A stretch of 19,777 nucleotides of DNA from CAZRZN01 sp964604565 (GTDB lineage: Bacteria; Pseudomonadota; Alphaproteobacteria; Rhodobacterales; Rhodobacteraceae). Shown here piece after piece: positions 6,535 through 13,283 of this stretch (its first letter is position 1; each line of letters begins with the position of its first letter). The position numbers and the translations under genes are program-made. The stretch lies in NCBI GenBank assembly GCA_964604565.1, contig CAZRZN010000055.1:1-19777 (forward strand), in the 5' to 3' direction. Below the pieces are notes generated by a model. The model made no database searches. It was given only the letters and a program-made list of their open reading frames with translations, and had not been told where the DNA came from.

Positions 6535-7230
6535 ATGGACGCAGGAACGCTTGCCCTCGCGCAGGACATGGACTTTTCTTTTTGGGGTCTTTTCATTCGT
6601 GCAACGCTGACGGTCAAACTCGTCATGCTGATGCTGACCCTCGCCTCGATCTGGGCCTGGGCGATCATTATCGAGAAATTCATCACCTACCGCGCGGCAC
6701 GGCGCGAATCCAGCCGGTTCGATCGAGCCTTCTGGTCGGGTGAGCCGCTGGACGAACTTTTCGAGCAGCTCGGGCCGGAACCCAAGGGCCGCGCGGAGCG
6801 AGTCTTTGCCGCAGGCATGATGGAATGGCGTCGCAGCCACCGCGAGGATGGCGGACTGATCGCCAATGCCCAAAGCCGGATCGACCGGTCGATGGATGTG
6901 GCGATCCAGAAAGAGGCGGATGTCCTGCAAAGGGGATTGCCCGTTCTGGCCACCGTGGGATCGACCGCACCCTTTATCGGGCTGTTCGGCACGGTTTTCG
7001 GGATCATGCATTCGTTCATCCAGATCGCCGAACAGCAGAACACCTCGCTGGTGGTGGTCGCGCCTGGCATCGCGGAGGCATTGCTGGCCACCGGTCTGGG
7101 CCTGCTGGCCGCAATTCCGGCCGTGATTTTCTATAACAAGTTCTCTGCGGATGCAGACCGGATCGTGGGCAACTACGAAGCCTTTGCAGATGAATTCGCA
7201 ACCATCCTCTCACGCCAGTTGGACGCCTGA
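6535..7230 (+). CDS. tolQ: Tol-Pal motor subunit TolQ
   Basis: 231 aa, essentially the same length as E. coli TolQ (230). It belongs to the MotA/TolQ/ExbB proton-channel family. Three membrane segments are visible at about 27-47, 136-160 and 173-198. The family hallmarks STAPFIGLFGTVFGIMHSF (143-161) and APGIAEALLATGLGLLAAIP (176-195) are intact. With TolR it forms the inner-membrane motor that uses proton flow to energise TolA. The ATG at 6535 has an AGGAAAGAG stretch about 8 nt upstream. tolR begins 3 nt after the stop. ExbB is the main alternative, but the tolR-tolA-tolB-pal context settles it. Confidence 0.95.
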   Translation: MDAGTLALAQDMDFSFWGLFIRATLTVKLVMLMLTLASIWAWAIIIEKFITYRAARRESSRFDRAFWSGEPLDELFEQLGPEPKGRAERVFAAGMMEWRRSHREDGGLIANAQSRIDRSMDVAIQKEADVLQRGLPVLATVGSTAPFIGLFGTVFGIMHSFIQIAEQQNTSLVVVAPGIAEALLATGLGLLAAIPAVIFYNKFSADADRIVGNYEAFADEFATILSRQLDA

Positions 7231-7233
7231 GCG

Positions 7234-7707
7234 ATGGGGGCGGGTGTCGTCAAATCCGGTGGCAGCACGCGGCGGCGCGGATCGCGCAGACGTCGCACGC
7301 AGCCGATGTCGGAAATCAACGTGACGCCGTTTGTCGACGTCATGCTGGTCCTGCTGATCATCTTCATGGTGGCCGCGCCGCTGCTGACTGTCGGCGTGCC
7401 GGTGGAATTGCCCAAGACCGCCGCGCAGGCGCTGCCCAGCGAAACCGAGGAACCGTTGACCGTGACGCTGTCGGCAGATGGCACGGTGCTGATCCAGAAC
7501 ACGGAAATCGCGCGCGAGGATCTGGTGGGACGGTTGCGCGCCATCGCCGCAGAACGGTCGGACGACCGGGTCTATCTGCGTGCGGATGGCAGTGTGACCT
7601 ATGAGCAGGTCGCCCAGATCATGGGGGCGTTGAACGCGGGCGGATTTTCCTCGATCGGGCTGGTCACCGACGTGGGCGGTCCGGCGCTCGACGGGCAGGA
7701 TCGCTGA
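7234..7707 (+). CDS. tolR: Tol-Pal motor subunit TolR
   Basis: 157 aa, ExbD/TolR family. A very Arg-rich cytoplasmic tail (STRRRGSRRRRTQ, 11-23) is followed by SEINVTPFVDVMLVLLIIF and one membrane segment (about 33-52) carrying the essential aspartate D35, equivalent to D23 of E. coli TolR. The remaining 100 residues are the periplasmic domain. The start at 7234 lies 3 nt after tolQ, so the two genes are probably translated together. An internal ATG at codon 25 would remove most of the Arg-rich tail; I keep the upstream one because it gives tight coupling and a basic tail is normal for the family. tolA starts 7 nt after the stop. Confidence 0.94.
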   Translation: MGAGVVKSGGSTRRRGSRRRRTQPMSEINVTPFVDVMLVLLIIFMVAAPLLTVGVPVELPKTAAQALPSETEEPLTVTLSADGTVLIQNTEIAREDLVGRLRAIAAERSDDRVYLRADGSVTYEQVAQIMGALNAGGFSSIGLVTDVGGPALDGQDR

Positions 7708-7714
7708 GGCGCGA

Positions 7715-8926
7715 ATGAACCGCTACTTGTACATATCCGGTGGGGCGCATGCCCTGCTGTTTGTCTGGGCGATGCTGGGCGATGTCTTTGCGGATGATCC
7801 GCCGCAGATGCAGGTGTCCGATGTGACGGTCCTGAGCGAAGAAGATTTTGCCGCCCTGTCCGCGCCTCAGACCCCGGCCACACCGGTGGCGACGCCCGAA
7901 CCGGCCCCGGAGCCTGAACCGACGCCCGAACCCGTGCCGGAACCCACAACCGAGCCAGAGCCTGTTCCGGAACCCAGCCCCGAGCCTGTCCCGGAACCCG
8001 AACCGTTGCCGGAGCCCACACCGGAGCCTCAGCCGACGCCCGCGCCAGAGCCGGCGCTGGAACCGGCTCCCACGCCGGCGCCAACGCCGCAGCCCGAACC
8101 GGTGCCCGCGCCCCCGGGCCCGGAGCCGGACCCCTTGCCGTCCTCCCTGGCACCGTCAACTTCGCCACGCCCCAGACCGCGCCCGGCTGACCGGGTCGCC
8201 GATACGCCAGTCGCACCGCCCGATCCCGGCGCGGAGCCGGCCGAAGAGCAACAGCAAGCGGCCGATCCGGACGCGGAGAGCCCCGACATCGCAGAGGAGG
8301 CGCAAGAGGCCACGGCGCCTCCTGAAACCACGACAGAGATCGTGACGGAGGCCGATGAACCCGGGGCGCCGACGCGCTCTGTCCGGCCGCGGGCCCGTCC
8401 GGACACGGCGGCGGAGCGCACGGCCCAGGCCGAGCCCGCACCGGCGCCCGAAAGCCCCGAGGCAGCGGAGCCCGACGCACCCGAGCCCGCAACCGAGGCG
8501 GAGCCAGAGGCATCGGAGCCAGCCCTCGATCCGGTCACGGCGGCCCTCGCCGAGGCGCTTGCCGCGGATGTCGGACAGCCCTCGGCGCCCACGGGGTCGC
8601 CGCTGTCCAGCGGGGAGCAGGACGCCTTTCGCCTCGCGGTCAAGGACTGCTGGCTTGTCGATGTGGGCGGGCAGGCGGCGGATGTGACCGTGACCATCGG
8701 CTTCGAGATGGAGCGCGACGGCACCGTGGTCGATGGCACGGTGCGCCTGCTTTCCTCCTCCGAAGGGTCTGAGGCGGCGGTGCAGTCGGCGTTCAACAAG
8801 GCGCGGGTGGCGGTTCTGCGTTGTCAATCCTTCGGGCGGGATGGTTATGACCTGCCGCCGGAGAAATACGAACAATGGCAGGATGTCGAAATGACGTTCA
8901 ACCCGGTCGAAATGCGCAGCAGATGA
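7715..8926 (+). CDS. tolA: Tol-Pal periplasm-spanning protein TolA, with Pro/Glu-rich stalk
   Basis: 403 aa in three parts. Residues about 5-21 are a short N-terminal membrane anchor. Residues 59-270 are low complexity, with a PEP/PTPEP repeat at 59-142 followed by an acidic Ala/Glu/Pro stretch. Residues about 296-403 are a globular C-terminal domain of the TolA/TonB C-terminal type, containing DVTVTIGFEMERDGTVVDG and two cysteines (C312, C370) that could form a disulphide. TolA connects the TolQR motor to TolB and Pal across the periplasm. The stalk is not the Lys/Ala/Glu helical rod of E. coli; the Pro content predicts an extended, non-helical linker. The position directly after tolQ-tolR supports the assignment. 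Low sequence similarity to enterobacterial TolA means that a generic TonB C-terminal protein call is also possible from sequence alone. Confidence 0.88.
   Translation: MNRYLYISGGAHALLFVWAMLGDVFADDPPQMQVSDVTVLSEEDFAALSAPQTPATPVATPEPAPEPEPTPEPVPEPTTEPEPVPEPSPEPVPEPEPLPEPTPEPQPTPAPEPALEPAPTPAPTPQPEPVPAPPGPEPDPLPSSLAPSTSPRPRPRPADRVADTPVAPPDPGAEPAEEQQQAADPDAESPDIAEEAQEATAPPETTTEIVTEADEPGAPTRSVRPRARPDTAAERTAQAEPAPAPESPEAAEPDAPEPATEAEPEASEPALDPVTAALAEALAADVGQPSAPTGSPLSSGEQDAFRLAVKDCWLVDVGGQAADVTVTIGFEMERDGTVVDGTVRLLSSSEGSEAAVQSAFNKARVAVLRCQSFGRDGYDLPPEKYEQWQDVEMTFNPVEMRSR
7889..8140 (+). repeat. Pro-Glu dipeptide-type coding repeat in tolA
   Basis: About 84 codons (residues 59-142 of TolA) alternate Pro with Glu, Thr, Val or Ala. 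At the DNA level this is an imperfect 6- to 12-nt repeat built from variants of CCGGAGCC and CCCGAACC. Synonymous codons vary (CCC/CCG, GAA/GAG), which breaks the perfect repetition and should limit slippage. Confidence 0.85.
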
Positions 8927-8941
8927 GCGGGGTTCTGCGCA
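8913..8941 (+). terminator. Hairpin spanning the tolA stop codon
   Basis: TGCGCAG (8913-8919) and CTGCGCA (8935-8941) form a perfect 7-bp inverted repeat with a 15-nt loop that contains the tolA stop codon. It is not followed by a T-run. It could reduce read-through from tolQRA into tolB, act as an mRNA processing or stability site, or be chance. Confidence 0.28.
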
Positions 8942-8975
8942 GATTCCGGCAAGCGCGCCCATTATTCCCGGTTTT

Positions 8976-9003
8976 TTGACAGCGTAGATGAAGATAGGTT
9001 AAC
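8976..9003 (+). promoter_or_regulatory. Candidate tolB-pal promoter
   Basis: A perfect -35 TTGACA (8976-8981) is followed after 16 nt by a weak -10-like GTTAAC (8998-9003). It lies in the 139-bp tolA-tolB gap, about 60 nt before the tolB start. E. coli also has a separate promoter for tolB-pal, so the position makes sense. The poor -10 keeps confidence moderate. Confidence 0.4.
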
Positions 9004-9065
9004 GCAGGGCGGGCAGAGATCCGCCGCATTCGGTCCGAGCAGCGCCCCGAAGGAAGGTTCCCGAT

Positions 9066-10391
9066 ATGAAGTCACGCCTTGTCGCCTTGATCCTTGTCTG
9101 TGCCGCGGCGCTCTTGCCCGCAATGTCCATGGCGCAGTCCGGCCCCCTGCGCATCGAGATCACCGAAGGGGTCATCGAACCCTTGCCCTACGCCGTCCCG
9201 GATTTCGTCGCCGAGACCCCGGCCGCCGAGCAGTTCGCCGCAGAGATCAGCCGCGTCGTGGCCGACGATCTGACCGGCACGGGCCTGTTCCGCGAAATTT
9301 CGCGCGATGCGCACATCAGTCGCGTGACCAGCTTTGGCGCGCCGGTGCAGTTTGCCGACTGGCGGGCGATCAACGCGCAGGCGCTGATCACCGGCGCGGT
9401 GTCGGCGGACGGGGCGGGGCGCGTGGTGGTCAAGTTCCGTGTCTGGGACGTCTTTGCGGGGCAGGAACTGGGCGAAGGTATGCAATTCGCCTCGGACACC
9501 AGCGGATGGCGGCGTCTGGCGCACAAGGTCGCAGATCAGGTCTATTCCCGGCTGACCGGGGAGCAGCCCTATTTCGACAGCCGCGTGGTTTACGTATCCG
9601 AGACCGGACCGAAAGACGCGCGACAAAAGCGCCTTGCCATCATGGATTATGATGGTGCGAATGTGCAGTATCTGACCGACAGCGCCGCCATCGTGCTGGC
9701 GCCGCGCTTCTCGCCCAACGGCGACCGCGTGCTTTACACCAGCTACGAAACCGGCTTTCCGCGCATCCACATCTTGACGGTGGGCGATGTGAACAGCCGG
9801 ATCCTTCAGGTCGCCGAGGGGGTGATGAGCTTTGCGCCAAGGTTCTCACCGGATGGCCGGAGGGTGATCTATTCCCTGACGGAAGGGTCCAACACCGATA
9901 TCTGGGCAATGGATCTGGCTTCGGGGGCAAAGCAGCAACTGACCTCTGCGCCATCGATCGAAACCGCGCCAAGCTTTTCGCCGGATGGTAGCCAGATCGT
10001 GTTCGAAAGCGACCGTTCCGGGAACCAGCAACTTTACATCATGCCGTCCATGGGCGGTGAAGCGCGGCGGATCAGCTTTGGCGAGGGGCGCTATGGCACA
10101 CCGGTCTGGTCGCCGCGCGGCGATCGCATCGCCTTTACCAAGCAGAACGCAGGGCGGTTCCACATCGGCGTGATGCGCACGGATGGCAGCGATGAAAGAC
10201 TTCTGACCGCCTCCTTCCTCGACGAAGGGCCGACATGGTCACCGAACGGCCGTGTGATCATGTTCGCGCGGGAAACGCAGGGCGCACAGGGGTCTTCGGC
10301 GCTCTATTCGGTGGACATCTCCGGGCGGAACCTGAAACGGGTGCGCACGCCCGCCGGGGCATCGGATCCCAGTTGGGGGCCGCTGCAATAG
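9066..10391 (+). CDS. tolB: Tol-Pal translocation protein TolB
   Basis: 441 aa (E. coli TolB is about 430). A Sec signal peptide (1-23, ending SMA before QS) is followed by an N-terminal alpha/beta domain (about 25-160). The C-terminal beta-propeller has repeated blades with the F/WSPxGxxI/V pattern: APRFSPNGDRV, APRFSPDGRRV, APSFSPDGSQI, TPVWSPRGDRI, GPTWSPNGRVI and a final DPSWGPL. TolB is periplasmic and switches between binding Pal and binding TolA. The ATG at 9066 is preceded by AAGGAAGG ending about 9 nt upstream. The 139-bp gap before it holds a candidate promoter. pal follows 124 nt downstream. Confidence 0.96.
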   Translation: MKSRLVALILVCAAALLPAMSMAQSGPLRIEITEGVIEPLPYAVPDFVAETPAAEQFAAEISRVVADDLTGTGLFREISRDAHISRVTSFGAPVQFADWRAINAQALITGAVSADGAGRVVVKFRVWDVFAGQELGEGMQFASDTSGWRRLAHKVADQVYSRLTGEQPYFDSRVVYVSETGPKDARQKRLAIMDYDGANVQYLTDSAAIVLAPRFSPNGDRVLYTSYETGFPRIHILTVGDVNSRILQVAEGVMSFAPRFSPDGRRVIYSLTEGSNTDIWAMDLASGAKQQLTSAPSIETAPSFSPDGSQIVFESDRSGNQQLYIMPSMGGEARRISFGEGRYGTPVWSPRGDRIAFTKQNAGRFHIGVMRTDGSDERLLTASFLDEGPTWSPNGRVIMFARETQGAQGSSALYSVDISGRNLKRVRTPAGASDPSWGPLQ

Positions 10392-10471
10392 GCAAAATGC
10401 TGCTTTCGGGACAAAACGACATGCTCCGCACGATCTGGAAATGCGCGAAGGTCAATTCCCCTTGCTTTCGC

Positions 10472-10500
10472 CTTGTGGTAAACACTGCGTTAACAACAAG
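10472..10500 (+). promoter_or_regulatory. 29-nt imperfect dyad abutting the pal ribosome binding site
   Basis: The arms 10472-10483 (CTTGTGGTAAAC) and 10489-10500 (GTTAACAACAAG) match as reverse complements at 10 of 12 positions around a 5-nt centre. The right arm ends directly before the AGCAGGA that serves as pal ribosome binding site, 15 nt ahead of the ATG. It may be an operator or an mRNA hairpin that influences pal translation. Confidence 0.4.
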
Positions 10501-10515
10501 AGCAGGACTGCATTG

Positions 10516-11034
10516 ATGAAACATCTTACCAAAGCCCTTTTGATCGTCGCGGCGCTGGCCACCGCGGCCTGCACGAATCCGAACCGCTTCGGGGACGACC
10601 CGGGCGCCAGTCGCGGTGCTGGGGGCCCCGACACCTATGTGCAGGGCAGTGTCGATGACCCGACCTCTCCGGCCTATTTCTCGGCCCGTGTCGGCGACCG
10701 TGTGCTGTTCGCCGTCGATCAGTCCACGCTCAGCCCGGAGGCGCGTGTGGTGCTGGACGGACAGGTGCAGTGGCTGCGGACCAACACCGACTATCTTGCC
10801 ATCATCGAAGGGCACGCGGATGAGCAGGGCACGCGCGAATACAACCTTGCCCTTGGCGCGCGCCGCGCGAATGCGGTCATGGAATACCTGGTGTCCCAAG
10901 GTATTTCGCAAAGCCGCCTGAAATTCGTGAGCTATGGCAAGGAACGTCCGATCGAGATCTGTTCCGAAGAAACGTGCTACGCCAAGAACCGGCGCGCCGT
11001 GACGGTGATCTCTGCCAGCAGCCTGACGGGCTGA
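10516..11034 (+). CDS. pal: Peptidoglycan-associated lipoprotein Pal
   Basis: 172 aa (E. coli Pal 173). The lipoprotein signal MKHLTKALLIVAALATAAC ends in a lipobox with the acylated cysteine at C19. The OmpA-like domain covers about 63-170 and contains IEGHADEQGTREYNLALG; D102 and R117 are the expected ligands of the diaminopimelate in peptidoglycan. Two cysteines (C149, C154) lie in a short loop near the end. Pal anchors the outer membrane to peptidoglycan and binds TolB. I chose the ATG at 10516 rather than 10441 because the lipoprotein signal begins there and an AGGA-type site lies 9-12 nt upstream. cpoB starts 4 nt after the stop. Confidence 0.96.
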   Translation: MKHLTKALLIVAALATAACTNPNRFGDDPGASRGAGGPDTYVQGSVDDPTSPAYFSARVGDRVLFAVDQSTLSPEARVVLDGQVQWLRTNTDYLAIIEGHADEQGTREYNLALGARRANAVMEYLVSQGISQSRLKFVSYGKERPIEICSEETCYAKNRRAVTVISASSLTG

Positions 11035-11038
11035 GACC

Positions 11039-11869
11039 ATGCTGCGCGGGCTTTTGATCTTGGCCGTTCTGGCGGCTGGTGGACCGGCTGTGGCTCAGCA
11101 AGACCAGACCTTGGCGGACATCCGGCAGGATCTGTCCGTGCTGACCGTGGAATTGCGCGGGCTGCGGTCCGAACTGAACACCACCGGGTCGCCCTCCGGG
11201 ATTTCGGGGGGCACGGCGCTTGACCGGATCAATTCGATCGAAGCTGCCTTGCAGCAGATCACCGCAAAGACCGAGCAGCTCGAATTCCGCATCGGACGCG
11301 TGGTGGAGGATGGAACCAACCGGATCGGGGATCTGAAATTCCGCATCTGCGAGCTGGAGCCGGGCTGCGACATAGCTGCGCTGGGCCAAACGGATCCGCT
11401 TGGCGGGGATGCGGTTCCCGCCCCGCAGGCGCCGGCCAGCGCGCCGCAACCTGCCACGGATGCGCTGCCCTTCGAGGGGGAGTTGGCCGTCAGCGAGGAA
11501 GCGGATTTCCGCGAAGCGCAGGAGGCGCTGGAGGCGGGCGATTATTCGGGCGCTCAAATGCTGTTCGCCCAGTTTCGCGAGACTTATCCCATGGGTCCGC
11601 TTGAACCCGCGGCGCTGGTCGGTGAGGGCCGTGCGCTTGAGGCGCAGGGCGACACACGGGAGGCGGCCCGCCGTTTTCTCAGCGCCTATTCGGGGTTTCC
11701 GGAATCGCCAGTCGCCCCTGCCGCACTCTGGCTGCTGGGGGATGCGCTGGCGGCCATCGGATCCATCGACGAGGCCTGCGTCACGCTGGGTGAGGTTGCG
11801 CGCCGCTATCCCGACTCCTCCGCCGTGAGCGATGCACAGGCCAGCCGTGACAGGCTGGGTTGCCAGTAG
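11039..11869 (+). CDS. cpoB: Cell division coordinator CpoB (YbgF)
   Basis: 276 aa. A signal peptide (1-19, AVA before QQ) is followed by an N-terminal heptad-rich helix (about 24-100), which in the family forms a trimeric coiled coil. A Pro/Ala linker (about 122-145) follows, then TPR repeats (about 153-270) with the FREAQEALEAGDYSGA and YPDS signatures of the tol-pal YbgF domain. CpoB is periplasmic, binds TolA and coordinates peptidoglycan synthesis (PBP1B in E. coli) with outer-membrane constriction. It is tightly linked to pal. Three cysteines (C104, C110 and one at 247) are present in the mature protein, plus a fourth near the C-terminus (C275). Confidence 0.93.
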   Translation: MLRGLLILAVLAAGGPAVAQQDQTLADIRQDLSVLTVELRGLRSELNTTGSPSGISGGTALDRINSIEAALQQITAKTEQLEFRIGRVVEDGTNRIGDLKFRICELEPGCDIAALGQTDPLGGDAVPAPQAPASAPQPATDALPFEGELAVSEEADFREAQEALEAGDYSGAQMLFAQFRETYPMGPLEPAALVGEGRALEAQGDTREAARRFLSAYSGFPESPVAPAALWLLGDALAAIGSIDEACVTLGEVARRYPDSSAVSDAQASRDRLGCQ

Positions 11870-11881
11870 GGCGCCCATCAG

Positions 11882-13204
11882 GTGACCCTCGACAGCCGGT
11901 TTGCCGAGGCCATGGGCCAGTTGATTGGCCCGGCGTTTCCCTCTGACATCGCGCTGGCCGTGTCCGGCGGTGGCGACAGCATGGCGATGCTGACGCTGGC
12001 ACACAACTGGACGCGGGTCTGGGGCGTGCGTCTATGGGTCGTTACGGTGGATCACGGATTGCGCCCCGAAAGCGCCTCAGAGGCAAAAATGGTGGGCGAG
12101 GAATGCGCCGCTCTGGGCTGGCCGCATGCGGTCCTGACCTGGCACTGGGACGGGCAGGGCAACGTGATGGACGCTGCCCGGCGCGCCCGGCTGGATCTGA
12201 TCGACCGATGGCGCGGCAATGTCCGTCACGTTCTGATGGCCCATACCCGCGACGACGTGGCCGAAACCCTGCTCATGCGGCTGCTGCGCGGGGCCGGGGT
12301 CGAAGGATTGTCGGCCATGGCCCCGCGACAGGAGGTCTTTCCCGATGGCACGTCCCGGGGAGAGATTGCGGGCGATTTGCCGCCTCCCGGAGGCGGCGCC
12401 GGATTCAACCTGATCCGGCCCTGTCTGGACATGCGCCGCGCAGAGTTGCGGCATTATCTATCCGTGCTGCGGGGCCGCTGGGTGGACGACCCGACCAATG
12501 TGGATCCGGCCTATGACCGCGCGCGACTGCGCGCGCTCATCCATGAGGCGGGGCTGGATGTCGATGCACTGGCCGATACAGCGAACGCCATGGCCCGCTC
12601 GCGCAACGCATTGCGGGCCCGTGCCGCGCAGGTCTGGCAGCAGATCGGCCGGGAAGACACAGGCACCGGCGAGCTGTCGTTCGCCCGCGACGGCTTTGCG
12701 GCGGTGGAACGGGATACGCAGATGCGCCTTCTGGCCAAGGGCCTGCAATATGTCGCCACGGCCCCCCACCGCCCGCGCGGTCCTGCGGTGGAGGGTCTGC
12801 TGGACCGGGTCTTGTCGGGGGGATGTGGCACGTTGCACGGCTGCGACGTCAGGATGGAACGGGACCGGCTGCACGTGTCGCGCGAATATGCTGCGGTCAT
12901 GGACACCGTTGCCCCGCATGAGGCAAGGGCGCTTTGGGATGGCCGCTGGCAGGTTTTTGCCGACCCGCTCGCCGATCATCCCGGCCTTGAGGTGCGGGCT
13001 TTGGGCGAGGCGGGCTGGCGGCAGGTCGTGGACAAACCCGCGGGCACGCCGCCCTACCGGACCGCGCGTGGCTTGCCCGCGCTTTGGCAGGGCGACAGGC
13101 TGATCGCTTGCGATGCAATGGGCGTCGGACCCGGGAACACCACGCGTCTTTGCCCCTCTGGTTGCGCGGCCTCCGGCTTCCACGGCTTTTTGATCTCGCA
13201 TTGA
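11882..13204 (+). CDS. tilS: tRNA(Ile)-lysidine synthetase TilS
   Basis: 440 aa, in the normal TilS range. The N-type ATP pyrophosphatase P-loop SGGGDS is at residues 28-33, followed by VDHGLRPESASEA and the MAHTRDDVAETLLMRLLRG helix typical of TilS. The enzyme attaches lysine to C34 of tRNA-Ile(CAU), changing its reading from AUG to AUA, and is essential. The start is a GTG at 11882, 12 nt after the cpoB stop, with no strong ribosome binding site, so coupling to upstream translation is likely. The tilS-ftsH neighbour relation seen here is conserved in distant bacteria. The C-terminal domain (about 330-440) is divergent. Confidence 0.93.
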   Translation: MTLDSRFAEAMGQLIGPAFPSDIALAVSGGGDSMAMLTLAHNWTRVWGVRLWVVTVDHGLRPESASEAKMVGEECAALGWPHAVLTWHWDGQGNVMDAARRARLDLIDRWRGNVRHVLMAHTRDDVAETLLMRLLRGAGVEGLSAMAPRQEVFPDGTSRGEIAGDLPPPGGGAGFNLIRPCLDMRRAELRHYLSVLRGRWVDDPTNVDPAYDRARLRALIHEAGLDVDALADTANAMARSRNALRARAAQVWQQIGREDTGTGELSFARDGFAAVERDTQMRLLAKGLQYVATAPHRPRGPAVEGLLDRVLSGGCGTLHGCDVRMERDRLHVSREYAAVMDTVAPHEARALWDGRWQVFADPLADHPGLEVRALGEAGWRQVVDKPAGTPPYRTARGLPALWQGDRLIACDAMGVGPGNTTRLCPSGCAASGFHGFLISH

Positions 13205-13228
13205 ACCTGCGCCGCCGATCTCTATGTT
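13201..13228 (+). promoter_or_regulatory. Candidate ftsH promoter
   Basis: TTGAAC (13201-13206, overlapping the tilS stop) and TATGTT (13223-13228) are separated by 16 nt, each matching 4 of 6 sigma-70 consensus positions. This would give a leader of about 50 nt before the ftsH start. A heat-shock sigma factor could also use such a site; the sequence does not decide. Confidence 0.4.
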
Positions 13229-13268
13229 ACCAAGCAACGCGGTGTGCTAAACACGCCTCAAAGCATAC

Positions 13269-13275
13269 AAAGGAG
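13269..13275 (+). promoter_or_regulatory. Strong ribosome binding site that fixes the TTG start of ftsH
   Basis: AAAGGAG at 13269-13275 is a near-perfect Shine-Dalgarno sequence placed 8 nt before the TTG at 13284. No in-frame ATG is available before the first membrane segment, so this site decides the start. Confidence 0.8.
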
Positions 13276-13283
13276 CTTCCCTC

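Noticed and set aside
5953..7011. Long minus-strand frame covering the ybgC-tolQ gap
   Set aside because: Most of it lies antisense to ybgC and tolQ, and the part in the gap has low-complexity, non-protein-like composition. It does not explain the gap.
7889..8140. Tandem DNA repeat as a possible CRISPR-like or satellite array
   Set aside because: The repetition is the codon-level consequence of a Pro/Glu protein repeat inside tolA. Units are short, imperfect and without spacers.
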